Part shown: piece after piece, positions 50,854 through 59,665 of the stretch | How positions within the stretch are numbered: position 1 is the first letter of the stretch | Layout of the letters: each line of letters opens with the position of its first letter | NCBI GenBank assembly: GCA_002215645.1 | Contig: NGFI01000002.1 | Location: 1 to 64,000, forward strand | DNA length: 64,000 nucleotides | Reading direction: 5' to 3' | DNA from: Gemmatimonadetes bacterium 2013_60CM_65_52 | GTDB lineage: Bacteria; Gemmatimonadota; Gemmatimonadetes; Gemmatimonadales; Gemmatimonadaceae | Translations under genes and position numbers: made by a program | The notes under the pieces: generated by a model | Told to the model about the DNA's origin: nothing | The model's database searches: none | Seen by the model: only the letters and a program-made list of their open reading frames with translations

Positions 50854-52455
50854 TTATGGCGCTACTTCATGCCATGTAACTGTTGTCTCCCGCTCGAGCA
50901 CCCAGCGTAGTCCCCACGCATCCTCGAACAGAATGAGCGGGTGGCCCTTGGCGTCGTAGAGCAGCATGCGCCCGCGATCCCTGGCAATCCGCTCGATCTC
51001 GGCCTTTGATCCCACGACCCAGCGCGGATGGCGCGCTGTGATCTTCTCGAGCCGGCACGGCGCGCCGTACTCGTGCTCGAGGCGATGGAGCATCACGTCG
51101 AACTGAAGCTGGCCGACTGCACCGACGATTGGCGTCGGGCTCAACGTGTCGGTGCCTGACGTGTAGAACACCTGCGCGGCGCCCTCCTCGGTGAGCTCGC
51201 GCAACCCGGTGTCGAGCTGCTTTCGTCGGAGCGGGTCCGCGGCAATGATGCGTGCGAAGTGCTCCGGCGCAAATCGCGGAATGCCGGAGAACTCGAGGTT
51301 TCCATTCGCCGACAGCGTGTCGCCGATGCGGAGCGTACCTCGGTCCATCACGCCGATGACGTCGCCCGGCCACGCCTCTTCCACCGCCGACCGCTCGCGC
51401 GCGAGAAACTGCTGGCCGCTTGCGAGACGCATGGGCTTTCCCGTGCGCACGTGCGTCACCTGCATGCCTGGCTCGAACCGGCCGGAGCAGATCCGCACGA
51501 ACGCAATGCGGTCGCGATGCTTGGGATCCATGTTCGCCTGAATCTTGAACACGAAGCCGGTGAATGCGGGATCGGCAGGATTCACGAGCCCTGCGGATGA
51601 CTCGCGCGCCGTGGGCGGCGGCGCGAGCTCTACGAACTCGCGCATGAAGGGCTCGACGCCGAAGTTCGTGAGCGCGCTGGCAAAGAAGACGGGCGACAGC
51701 GTGCCCGCGAGCATCGCAGTCTGATTGAACGGGTGGCCAGCCGCGTCCAGCAACGCGATGTCGTGCGTCAACCGCTCGTGCGCTTCCGCGCCGAGCAGCT
51801 CGCGAACGCGCTCATCATCGAGCGATCCAACCTGCACGTCCGCCCGGGTGGCACCGTGATCCTCGCTCCTCTCGAAGCGATAGATGAGCTTCCGCCGGCG
51901 GTCATACACGCCGATGAAGTTGCCATCCGCATGGATGGGCCACGTGACCGGATGACAGTCGATGCCGAGGTCCGCTTCGACGTCGCTCAGCAGCTTCAGC
52001 GGATCCTCGCCAACGCGATCGCACTTGTTGACGACGGTGAAGATCGGCATGCGCCGGCGCTTGCACACCGCGAACAGCTGTCGCGTGCGTTCCTCGACGC
52101 CCTTTCTGTTGTCCAGCAGCATCACCGCGCTGTCGGCGGCAATGAGCACGCGATAGGTGTCCTCCGAGAAGTCCTCGTGCCCCGGCGTGTCGAGCAGATT
52201 CACCTGGTATCCCTCGTAGGCGAACTGCATCACGCTCGATGTCACCGAAATGCCGCGCTCCTGCTCCATCTGCATCCAGTCGGACGTCGCATGCCGCTGC
52301 TGGCGGCGCGCCTTCACCGTCCCCGCAAGATGGATGGCTCCCCCGTACAGCAGGAGCTTCTCCGTCAGCGTGGTCTTGCCGGCGTCGGGGTGACTGATGA
52401 TGGCGAACGTGCGGCGCCGGACGATGGCGTCGCGGAGAATGGGATCGATGGACAC
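50854..52455 (-). CDS. prfC: Peptide chain release factor 3
   Basis: 533 aa, the family length. GTPase motifs: SHPDAGKTTLTEKLL (G1), GISVTSSVMQF (switch I), LLDTPGHEDFSEDTYR (G3) and VNKCDR (G4). RF3-specific domains follow: SPVFFASALTNFGVEPF and DTLSPTPIVGAVGQLQFDVM. It releases RF1/RF2 from post-termination ribosomes in a GTP-driven cycle. Starts ATG at 52455, close behind the CopC-CopD gene, same strand. Confidence 0.96.
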   Translation of the reverse strand: MSIDPILRDAIVRRRTFAIISHPDAGKTTLTEKLLLYGGAIHLAGTVKARRQQRHATSDWMQMEQERGISVTSSVMQFAYEGYQVNLLDTPGHEDFSEDTYRVLIAADSAVMLLDNRKGVEERTRQLFAVCKRRRMPIFTVVNKCDRVGEDPLKLLSDVEADLGIDCHPVTWPIHADGNFIGVYDRRRKLIYRFERSEDHGATRADVQVGSLDDERVRELLGAEAHERLTHDIALLDAAGHPFNQTAMLAGTLSPVFFASALTNFGVEPFMREFVELAPPPTARESSAGLVNPADPAFTGFVFKIQANMDPKHRDRIAFVRICSGRFEPGMQVTHVRTGKPMRLASGQQFLARERSAVEEAWPGDVIGVMDRGTLRIGDTLSANGNLEFSGIPRFAPEHFARIIAADPLRRKQLDTGLRELTEEGAAQVFYTSGTDTLSPTPIVGAVGQLQFDVMLHRLEHEYGAPCRLEKITARHPRWVVGSKAEIERIARDRGRMLLYDAKGHPLILFEDAWGLRWVLERETTVTWHEVAP

Positions 52456-52473
52456 ACGCGAAATCTAACCGCC

Positions 52474-53883
52474 CTACTGTCCTGCTGTTCCTGGTGTCGG
52501 CATCGCCACGAGGATGGCAGTGACGATGATGACGAGGGCTGCAACCGTGAGCTCCATCTTCGCCGACCGCTCGATGGCGGCGCTCGACACCTCGCCACCG
52601 ACCGCAGGGCGAAGCTTTCGCCAGTTGTAGTAGCCGGTACCGGCCACGCAGAGAACGAGCAGCAGCTTGAGGAGCAGCACCTCGCCATAGCCCGTGGCCG
52701 CCAGCGCTGCAAAAGAGCCGACACGATACCGGCTGCTGATGATGCCCGTGAGCAGCACGAGCACCGTGGACTTTACCGCCAGCTTCGAGAATGAATTCAC
52801 GTACGTCGCGGCGCGGCGCGACTTTCCTTCCGTTTCGGCGCGAATGTGTGGCAGCACCACGGCAATGAGCCAGAACAACGAGCCGAGCCACGACGAAACG
52901 GCGAGCAGATGGACCGCGTCGTTCATGACGCCGAACGTGCGCTGGACGGACGACGCTCCGGCATGCGACGCGAGCGACGTTCCGCCGATCATCGCCAGTG
53001 CCGACAGGAGCGCCATCGCCCATCCGAGTCCCTTCCACCGGCGCGCGATGGTCAGCGCGATGACCGCAACCGCGGCGCCGATCATCTGCACGCGCCAGAA
53101 GACACCCCAGTTCGTGTGCAGCACCACCGTCCTGAAGTCCGCGAGGTCGGGCGAGTCGTTGCCGGTGATCAAGTGCGTCTGGAGGTACAGTCGTGCAAGC
53201 GATGCGGCGAGATACAGGAGCGTCACAAACGACGCGAGTGACGCCAGCCGCTGCGCGAACTTCCTGGCGATTGCAGGATCGAGCTCGCGGTTCGGCACCA
53301 GCACCAGATACCAGAGAATCGCTGCACCGACGACGAGTATCAGCGCCGAGAAGGACAGGGCGCGCATGACGACGTATTCCGGCGACGTGGAACGCGTGTC
53401 GAGCACGTCCTGCGGCCGCTCGAACGCCGCCGCCCGCTGCGCGGCGACCACGGAGTCGTGAGTGGCGGCGGACGCCGCGGCCGCAAACTCCGGATCGATC
53501 GCCTCATTCGCCGCGAGAATCCGGAAGCTGAACGTTCCCTGAGCCGGATGTCCATCCAGTGAGACGGTCTTCCACGATACCTTGTACGTCCCCTTCCCCA
53601 GCGTCGCGAGCAGTTGAAGCCGGATGGACTGCTGGGTGTTGTCGATGTAGAACGGGGTGCCGAGCGGGATCGACTTTCCGTCGGCGTCCACGATGGACAC
53701 TTTCGTCACCGGCAGCTCGAGCTGCTCCGTGAACCAGAAACGAAGGTCGAGCGGCGTCGCGGAAAGGATGGCGTTCCCGCCGGGATCGGTGCGCTTGAGT
53801 CGAATGTGCGCATGCGCATCATGCGGCAGCATCGCAAGCGCGAGCGCAGCGATGCTCAGGGCACGGCGAAGAGAGATCAGCAC
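52474..53883 (-). CDS. CopC-CopD fusion (YcnJ-like copper protein)
   Basis: 469 aa from a GTG at 53883; the start is uncertain, with no ribosome site. Signal peptide SIAALALAMLPHDAHAH. The CopC domain (residues about 25-125) has the N-terminal His of HAHIRLKRTDPGGNAIL and KVSWKTVSLDGHPAQGTFSF. Eight or nine membrane helices of the CopD type follow (LVVGAAILWYLVLVPNRELD, VHLLAVSSWLGSLFWLIAVV, with the His of DAVHLL). Predicted function is copper binding in the periplasm and passage across the membrane. Confidence 0.85.
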   Translation of the reverse strand: MLISLRRALSIAALALAMLPHDAHAHIRLKRTDPGGNAILSATPLDLRFWFTEQLELPVTKVSIVDADGKSIPLGTPFYIDNTQQSIRLQLLATLGKGTYKVSWKTVSLDGHPAQGTFSFRILAANEAIDPEFAAAASAATHDSVVAAQRAAAFERPQDVLDTRSTSPEYVVMRALSFSALILVVGAAILWYLVLVPNRELDPAIARKFAQRLASLASFVTLLYLAASLARLYLQTHLITGNDSPDLADFRTVVLHTNWGVFWRVQMIGAAVAVIALTIARRWKGLGWAMALLSALAMIGGTSLASHAGASSVQRTFGVMNDAVHLLAVSSWLGSLFWLIAVVLPHIRAETEGKSRRAATYVNSFSKLAVKSTVLVLLTGIISSRYRVGSFAALAATGYGEVLLLKLLLVLCVAGTGYYNWRKLRPAVGGEVSSAAIERSAKMELTVAALVIIVTAILVAMPTPGTAGQ

Positions 53884-53914
53884 GCGGAGAAGATATCGCC
53901 GAGTAGACAAGATC

Positions 53915-53975
53915 AGTAGTAAAAACAGTACTCGGTATCCGGCACTCTGTAAAACAACGTATCCGGTACGGACCC
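53915..53975. repeat. Dispersed palindromic repeat, partial copy
   Basis: Contains TACTCGGTATCCGGCACTCT and CAACGTATCCGGTAC, strings also found in the copy at 50727-50832. It lies between the CopC-CopD gene and the cyclopropane synthase gene. Confidence 0.65.
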
Positions 53976-54082
53976 AGCGATGCGTTTCAGAGTCAGATTT
54001 CTGAAGGCTGATATCGGCCGTCCGCCGTCCCATCGCCGCAGGGGGCGTCGGCGGCGGCGAGTCCTGGAGTGGCAATTCGACG

Positions 54083-55402
54083 TCAGGTCTGTCGTCTGAG
54101 AGGTAGGTGTGTCGTCCCATCCGGCTCGGGTTTGCTGAGCAGCGTCTGCACGACATTCAACCGTCCGGACGAGAATCCGTAGGCGGAACCGGCCATGTAG
54201 AGCCGCCACGTCCGATAGACCCGCTCATCCGCGAACCCGATCGCGTCCGCCCGGCGACGCTCGAGTCGAGCGACCCACGCGCGAAGCGTGAGCGTGTAGT
54301 GCTCGCGCAGGCTGTGCACGTCGCGCGTCTCGAAGCCCGAGCGCTCCGCGGCCGCAACGACGGCGCTCAACGGTCCCAGTCTTCCGTCCGGAAAGACGTA
54401 CTGGTCCATGAACGCATCGCGCTTCCAGAGCCGCCGCTCCAGCCAATCCCACCGGCCGCGCGGGCGCTCCTCGGTAATGCTCACGATTCCGTGGTTGAGC
54501 AGGAGCCCGCCGGGCTTCAGCGCGGCGTGCAGCGCCGAGAAGTACACGGGAAGATTCTCGACGCCGACGTGCTCCACCATGCCGATGCTCGAGATCTTGT
54601 CGAACGGCTCCTCATTCTCGAGGGAGCGATAGTCCCGGATCTCGATCCGGCAGCGATCCGACAATCCGGCCTCCTGCACGCGGCGGCGCGCCAGATCCGC
54701 CTGCGCGTTGCTCAGCGTGATGCCAAGCGCGGTGACGCCGTAGTTCGCGGCCGCGTGCAGGACCAGAGCGCCCCAGCCGCAGCCCACGTCGAGCAGCCGG
54801 TCGCCGGGTTGGAGCTGCAACTTGCGACACACCATGTCGAGCTTCGCGAACTGTGCGTCCTCCAGCTCGGCCTCGGGATCCGCCCCGCGCTCGAAATAGG
54901 CGCAGGAGTAGACCATGCGTCGGTCCAGCCAGAGCGCATAGAAGTCGTTGCCGACGTCATAGTGATAGCGAATCGCGGCGCGGTCGCGCGTGGGCTCGTG
55001 CGGGCTCCCGACCTTCTCCACCGTATGCTCGGCGCGGAGCTCGCGGACGTCCGAGGGTGGATCCGTGCGCGGAAGCGCGAGGACGTGCCGCGCGAGCGAC
55101 GCCAGCGCTCCGCGCGAGCGGAGCCGAGCATTGATGCCGTCGCCGAGCCACACCGCGGACTCGATGTCGCCGTCGATGTCGACGTCCCCCGAGAGAAACG
55201 CCTCGATGATCGCGAGCTCGTTGGGCGGAGCCAGCATGCGGCGCAGCGAACCCGCGCTGCGTATGACGAGAGTGAATGGCGCGGGACCCGGCGGTCCTTC
55301 GAGGCTTCCGTCCCAATAACGCACCGCGAACCTGCGATTCGACGGCGGGCCGAACAGGAGGGCGGTGACTGCTCTTGCGTGGCGCAGCGTATTTTCGCTC
55401 AT
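54083..55402 (-). CDS. cfa: Cyclopropane-fatty-acyl-phospholipid synthase
   Basis: 439 aa. The N-terminal lipid-binding region contains AFLSGDVDIDGDIE. The SAM methyltransferase motif is RLLDVGCGWGALVLHA (residues about 200-212). ISSIGMVEHVGVENLPVYFS and LRAWVARLERR are typical of the CFA synthase/Cma family, as is the bicarbonate-site Tyr/His region (YSCAYFERGADPE). It transfers a methylene group from SAM to cis double bonds of membrane phospholipids. Starts ATG at 55402; no close operon partner. Confidence 0.92.
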   Translation of the reverse strand: MSENTLRHARAVTALLFGPPSNRRFAVRYWDGSLEGPPGPAPFTLVIRSAGSLRRMLAPPNELAIIEAFLSGDVDIDGDIESAVWLGDGINARLRSRGALASLARHVLALPRTDPPSDVRELRAEHTVEKVGSPHEPTRDRAAIRYHYDVGNDFYALWLDRRMVYSCAYFERGADPEAELEDAQFAKLDMVCRKLQLQPGDRLLDVGCGWGALVLHAAANYGVTALGITLSNAQADLARRRVQEAGLSDRCRIEIRDYRSLENEEPFDKISSIGMVEHVGVENLPVYFSALHAALKPGGLLLNHGIVSITEERPRGRWDWLERRLWKRDAFMDQYVFPDGRLGPLSAVVAAAERSGFETRDVHSLREHYTLTLRAWVARLERRRADAIGFADERVYRTWRLYMAGSAYGFSSGRLNVVQTLLSKPEPDGTTHLPLRRQT

Positions 55403-55455
55403 GAAGACACGAACCCCGTTGGATTGCGCAGGGTTCAGGCGAGATTTGTACCGTC

Positions 55456-55617
55456 CTACCGTTCAGTGCGAGGCAGCCTCCCCGCTCGTTTGAGCTCCTC
55501 GCGCAGCAGAAACTCGATCTGCCCATTCAGCGAGCGCAGCTCGTCGTCGGCCCAGCGCTGCACGGCGTCGAGCAGCTCCTTGTCCGCACGCAGGAGAAAC
55601 GGCTTTCGCTCCGCCAC
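55456..55617 (-). CDS. Ribbon-helix-helix (Arc-like) protein, 53 aa
   Basis: A short gene 9 bases after the SPFH gene. From a GTG it reads MAERKPFLLRADKELLDAVQ, RWADDELRSLNGQIEFLLRE, ELKRAGRLPRTER. The beta strand KPFLLRAD, helix A (LLDAVQRWADDE) and helix B (LNGQIEFLLREEL) follow the Arc/MetJ ribbon-helix-helix plan. It should bind DNA as a dimer of dimers at inverted sites. A strong candidate site (56510-56533) overlaps the promoter of this very operon, so autorepression is likely. Confidence 0.8.
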   Translation of the reverse strand: MAERKPFLLRADKELLDAVQRWADDELRSLNGQIEFLLREELKRAGRLPRTER

Positions 55618-55626
55618 CGGCGACGT

Positions 55627-56496
55627 CTAGCCGAAGATGGAGCCGGCGTTCACCACGGGCGACGCCGCACGCTCGGAGCACAACACCACGAGCAGGTTGC
55701 TCACCATCTGCGCCTTGCGCTCCTCGTCGAGCACGACGATCCCCTTGCGGCTCAGCATCTCGAGCGCGTGCTCCACCATGCCCACGGCGCCCTCGACGAT
55801 GCGCGACCGCGCGGCGATGATCGCGCCCGCCTGCTGCCGCTGGAGCATCGCCTGCGCGATCTCCGGGGAGTAGGCGAGGTGCGAGATCCGCGCCTCGATC
55901 ACCTCCATGCCCGCCTTGGCAAGCCGCTCCTGAATGGCCTTCTGGAGCGACAGCGAGACTTCCGTGGTATGCGTGGAGAGCGCCTCCTCGTTGTCCGTGT
56001 GCGAGTCGTACGGGAACGATTGGGCGACCGCGCGCACTGCGGACTCGCTCTGGACGGTGACATACGTCGAGTAGTCGTCGACCTCGAAGAGGGCCTCCGC
56101 GGTATCGACCACTTTCCAGACGACGATGGCCGCGATCTCGATGGGATTCGCGCGGCTGTCGTTCACCTTGAGCTTCGTCGTCTCGAAGTTCCGGATGCGC
56201 AGCGAGATGGGCCGCTTGCTGAGAAACGGGTTCGCGAACCAGAAGCCCTGGCTGCGCACGGTGCCCTTGTACTCGCCGAAGAGCTGGAGAGCCTTGGCTT
56301 CGCCGGGATTCACGACGAAGAATCCGGCGAGGCACACCGTGAGGATCAGAAGGGCGAGGAGCGCGGCGACGATGCCCGACACCCGCTGGCCGTTCAGTGA
56401 CCAGACCAGCACGGCGACGGATGCGACGAGGCCGGTGAGGACGACGATGAGGGTCGTGATGCCGGGTGATGCGTGGTATTCGTTTTCGCGAAGCAT
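55627..56496 (-). CDS. SPFH/band-7 membrane protein (slipin-like)
   Basis: 289 aa from the ATG at 56496. Two N-terminal hydrophobic segments ([39 protein letters not shown]) precede the SPFH domain ([20 protein letters not shown], then [20 protein letters not shown] and [20 protein letters not shown]), with a C-terminal coiled-coil-like helix. Such proteins scaffold membrane microdomains. The start is supported by the promoter 26-54 bases upstream. It is co-transcribed with an Arc-like regulator gene. Confidence 0.9.
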   Translation of the reverse strand: MLRENEYHASPGITTLIVVLTGLVASVAVLVWSLNGQRVSGIVAALLALLILTVCLAGFFVVNPGEAKALQLFGEYKGTVRSQGFWFANPFLSKRPISLRIRNFETTKLKVNDSRANPIEIAAIVVWKVVDTAEALFEVDDYSTYVTVQSESAVRAVAQSFPYDSHTDNEEALSTHTTEVSLSLQKAIQERLAKAGMEVIEARISHLAYSPEIAQAMLQRQQAGAIIAARSRIVEGAVGMVEHALEMLSRKGIVVLDEERKAQMVSNLLVVLCSERAASPVVNAGSIFG

Positions 56497-56509
56497 GAGG
56501 GGGTCCGTT

Positions 56510-56550
56510 TGATATGATACCAGTATGATATCATTCGGATATCTCGTCAA
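56510..56550 (-). promoter_or_regulatory. Promoter with overlapping operator for the SPFH/RHH operon
   Basis: On the minus strand TTGACG (56545-56550), a 17-base spacer and CATACT (56522-56527) form a good sigma-70-type promoter. A 24-base imperfect palindrome (56510-56533; half sites TGATATCATA and TATCATATCA) covers the -10 box and the start region, exactly where a repressor would act. The operon encodes a ribbon-helix-helix protein. Confidence 0.75.
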
Positions 56551-56825
56551 GGGCTGATTCGCGATGCGGGCGTCGGGGACACCGTACGACAAAAGTGCTG
56601 CGACGGAGCATCACATTGATATGGCGAACCGTTTCAGGGTTGACGTCCGGCAGAGCGGAAAACCATGCGCTCGTGAGTACGTAAGGCATTGTCGCATAGT
56701 CACTTGTGCTCTCCATACTCGGCTGAAATTCAACCGCTGGCGAGCCGGTCCGAGGAGGCGTGCGACTTGCGTAGCCACCGCCATTGTTAGGCATCTCCTT
56801 CCACCCTGCATCTCCGGGATCACGT

Positions 56826-57407
56826 ATGCGACGTCCCTCCCTTCGGTTGGCCGGTCTCGCCGCCCTTGCCGCGCTCGTCGTTCAGACGTCGCCTGCTCAG
56901 GCGCAGCTCACCAGCAGCGGCATGAATTGCTCGAGTGGGGGTGCCGTCGGGCTGATGGCGGCGCTGGCGTGCGGCGGCGGATATAACGGCAACAACATGA
57001 ACCAGCAGAGCGCCGTGTCGTCGCAGATGTCCACCGACTTCTCGAGCTACACGGGCGCCGGCACGTGGTGGTCGTACCTCGGCGACGCGAACTTCAGCGG
57101 CCAGACCAACGGCACGGTCAGCCTGAACAACCCGATGACGGGCTACTTCGTCGTCCTGCTCAAGTCCAGCAATCAATTCAGCTACTATCTGTACAATGGC
57201 GGCACGGCGGGCATCAGCACCATCGACTTCACCGACATCGGCACCGCGGTGAACAAGAACGGCCAGGTGCAGGGGCTCTCGCATGCGTCCGTCTATAGCT
57301 GGGAAGGTCCGACGCCGCCGGTGACGACTACGCCGGAGCCCGGGACGATCGCCCTCGTGGCGTCGGGATTGGTGGGATTGGCGGTGGTACGGAGAAAGCG
57401 CCAGTAG
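56826..57407 (+). CDS. PEP-CTERM sorted exported protein
   Basis: 193 aa. N-terminal signal (LAGLAALAALVVQTSPAQAQ), then a Gly/Asn/Ser-rich beta domain (GTWWSYLGDANFSGQTNGTV, MTGYFVVLLKSSNQFSYYLY). The C-terminus is TTPEPGTIALVASGLVGLAV followed by VRRKRQ, the PEP motif, hydrophobic helix and basic end recognised by exosortase. It should be trimmed and anchored or released at the cell surface along with exopolysaccharide. No exosortase gene is in the window. Confidence 0.88.
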   Translation: MRRPSLRLAGLAALAALVVQTSPAQAQLTSSGMNCSSGGAVGLMAALACGGGYNGNNMNQQSAVSSQMSTDFSSYTGAGTWWSYLGDANFSGQTNGTVSLNNPMTGYFVVLLKSSNQFSYYLYNGGTAGISTIDFTDIGTAVNKNGQVQGLSHASVYSWEGPTPPVTTTPEPGTIALVASGLVGLAVVRRKRQ

Positions 57408-57485
57408 GACAATAGGACAGTAGGACGGCGAGCTAAAACGTCGTCCTACCTATCGCGGGGCCGCATCGGCGTAGATTGTCGCCCG

Positions 57486-58949
57486 ATGCGGCCCCGATTT
57501 CTTTTCCTCCCGCTGGCACTCCTCTGTTCGGCTCCCGCTCAGGCGCAGAGCTCCCAACGGCGCATGCTGCGTTGGGGCGGCGACGCGGAAGGCGGCGCGC
57601 CGTTCGTCGAGGCGGATCCTGCGGATCCATCGCGCGTCCGCGGCTTCGACGTCGAGATCGCGGACATGATCGCGCGCGGCCTCGGGCGCGAGCCGCGCTT
57701 CGTACAGGTTGCGTGGTCTTCCATTGAAGCATCGCTGGATCGCGGTGACTTCGACGTCGGCATGTCCGGCCTGGAGGACAGCGGCGATCTGCGCACGCGG
57801 TACGCGGTCTCGATGCCGTACTTCGAGTTCCGCACGGTGCTCGCTGTGCGCCCCGCCGACACCGCGCGATATCGAACGCTCAAAGACCTCGCCGGACGAC
57901 GCGTCGGGACACTTGGCACCACGCAGGCATACCGCATCCTGCTGGCGTCCGCTGCGCGCGGCGGAGTCGTCCCCGTGTCATACGATGACGACGTGCATCC
58001 CTACGAGGATCTCGTCGCGGGACGATTGGACGCCGTGCTCCTCGATCACGTGATCGCCGAGCGGTCGCTGCGGCGCACGGGTGGCTTCGTGATTCAGGGG
58101 AGGCCGGTCGCCATCGGACACTACGTCGCCGTTCTCGCGCGACGAGACTCGCTGCTCCGCGATTCGGTGAATGCGATCCTCCGCGCGCGCATGCGCGACG
58201 GCTCCATCGAGCGCACGTTGCGGATATGGAGCGTGTGGGACGCGGCGCAGGCGCGGTATGCCGCCTCGGTCATTGCGGCCCCGCTGAGTCCCGTTGCGCC
58301 GCGGTCGAGCGAATCCGGCATTCGCTCGTACGCGCCGTCGTTGCTGCGCGCAGCAGGCATCACCCTCGTGTTGTCCATTCTGGCGATGGTGCTCGCCGTG
58401 GCCCTCGGTGCCGCGATCGCGGCGGGACGCGTATACGGACCACGCTGGGCGCAGGCGGCGCTGATCGTGTACGTCGAGGTGGTGCGTGGTACGCCGATGC
58501 TGCTTCAGCTCTTCATCATCTATTACGGCTTGGCGAGCGTGATGCGACTTCCCGCGTTTGCCGCGGCGGTCATTGGCCTGGGGCTCAACTACGCGGCGTA
58601 CGAGTCCGAGATCTATCGCGCGGCGCTGCTCGCCATCGCGCCGCTGCAGCTCGAGGCGGCGAGAACGCTCGGGCTGTCGGAGCCGCAGATCTTTCGCCTC
58701 GTGCGCGCCCCGCAGGCGTTGCGGCTGGCGCTCGCACCGATGACGAACGACTTCGTGGCGCTGCTCAAGGATTCGTCGCTCGTATCGGTCATCACCGTGG
58801 TCGAACTCACGAAGCAGACGGCCATCTATGCGACGAATGCCGGAAGCTGGGTAGTGCCCGGCGCGGTGTGCGCACTCATCTACCTCGCGATGTCGATTCC
58901 GCTGTCGCGTCTTGCCGGCCGGCTCGAGCGCCGCTGGAGACACGCGTGA
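57486..58949 (+). CDS. Amino-acid ABC transporter: binding protein fused to permease
   Basis: 487 aa. Signal peptide FLFLPLALLCSAPAQAQ. Residues about 25-255 are a family 3 solute-binding protein (FDVEIADMIARGLGREPRFV, QVAWSSIEASLDRGDFDVGM, AGRRVGTLGTTQAYRILLAS). Residues about 275-480 are a HisM/GlnP-type permease with the polar amino-acid signature VVRGTPMLLQLFIIYYGLAS and the EAA loop EAARTLGLSEPQIFRLVRAP. The two parts are normally separate genes; fused forms occur in Gram-positives and some other phyla. Its stop overlaps the GTG of the ATPase gene. Confidence 0.88.
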   Translation: MRPRFLFLPLALLCSAPAQAQSSQRRMLRWGGDAEGGAPFVEADPADPSRVRGFDVEIADMIARGLGREPRFVQVAWSSIEASLDRGDFDVGMSGLEDSGDLRTRYAVSMPYFEFRTVLAVRPADTARYRTLKDLAGRRVGTLGTTQAYRILLASAARGGVVPVSYDDDVHPYEDLVAGRLDAVLLDHVIAERSLRRTGGFVIQGRPVAIGHYVAVLARRDSLLRDSVNAILRARMRDGSIERTLRIWSVWDAAQARYAASVIAAPLSPVAPRSSESGIRSYAPSLLRAAGITLVLSILAMVLAVALGAAIAAGRVYGPRWAQAALIVYVEVVRGTPMLLQLFIIYYGLASVMRLPAFAAAVIGLGLNYAAYESEIYRAALLAIAPLQLEAARTLGLSEPQIFRLVRAPQALRLALAPMTNDFVALLKDSSLVSVITVVELTKQTAIYATNAGSWVVPGAVCALIYLAMSIPLSRLAGRLERRWRHA

Positions 58950-59665
58950 GCGCCCCTGCGCCACTCATCATTCGGGGACTCCGCGCATCACACGGTGAGC
59001 GCGAGGTGCTCCATGGCATCGACCTCGACGTCGCACCGGGAACGATCTGTGCGCTGATGGGGCGTTCGGGCGCAGGAAAGTCCACGGTGTTGCGTGCCGC
59101 GGTTGCTCTACAGCCGTTCACGGCGGGCACGATCACGCTTGGCGACGTCGAGCTTTCGCCCGGCAGGATTCCGCGTGAGTCGCGGCTGCGGACGTTGCGA
59201 CGGCGGATCGGCATGGTATTTCAGTCACATGCGCTCTTCGAGCACATCACCGCGCTCGACAACGTGACGCTGGCACCTGTTCACGCGCTCGGCTGGTCAC
59301 GCGAGATGGCCATTGTGTCGGCGCGAGGGCTGCTCGCGTCGCTTGGAGTGGAGCATCGCGCGGATGCCTTTCCGCGCCAGCTCTCGGGGGGCGAGGCACA
59401 GCGTGTCGCGATTGCGCGAGCGCTGGCGCTCGATCCGGCGATGCTGTTGATGGATGAGCCCACGGCGGCGCTCGATCCCGCGCGGCGCGGAGCGTTAGCG
59501 GCCACGCTGCGATTGCTTGCGAGTGAAGGACGCGGACTTCTTATCGCCACCCACGACGTGGACTTCGCGCAGAAGTGTGCGGACCGGGCGGCGATTCTCT
59601 CGGACGGCGTGATCGTCGAAGAGGGTCCGGTGGGTCAGGTGCTCGCCGCTTACCGTTCTCAGTAG
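58946..59665 (+). CDS. Amino-acid ABC transporter ATPase
   Basis: 239 aa, GTG start in a GTGA overlap. Walker A LMGRSGAGKSTVLRA, Q-loop GMVFQSHALFEHITALDN, signature LSGGEAQRVAIARAL, Walker B MLLMDEPTAALDP and switch His in LLIATHDVDFAQKCADR. This is the GlnQ/HisP-type composition. Together with the fused binding protein/permease it forms a complete importer, probably for a polar or charged amino acid. It overlaps the convergent M61 peptidase by 7 bases. Confidence 0.95.
   Translation: MSAPAPLIIRGLRASHGEREVLHGIDLDVAPGTICALMGRSGAGKSTVLRAAVALQPFTAGTITLGDVELSPGRIPRESRLRTLRRRIGMVFQSHALFEHITALDNVTLAPVHALGWSREMAIVSARGLLASLGVEHRADAFPRQLSGGEAQRVAIARALALDPAMLLMDEPTAALDPARRGALAATLRLLASEGRGLLIATHDVDFAQKCADRAAILSDGVIVEEGPVGQVLAAYRSQ

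Noticed and set aside
54107-55630. Plus-strand open frame of 507 codons over the cyclopropane synthase gene
   Set aside because: The minus strand encodes an unmistakable SAM-dependent CFA synthase; the opposite frame is open only because of high GC.
57978-58964. Minus-strand 328-codon frame over the ABC permease
   Set aside because: Antisense of a well-supported transporter gene; no ribosome site or motif.
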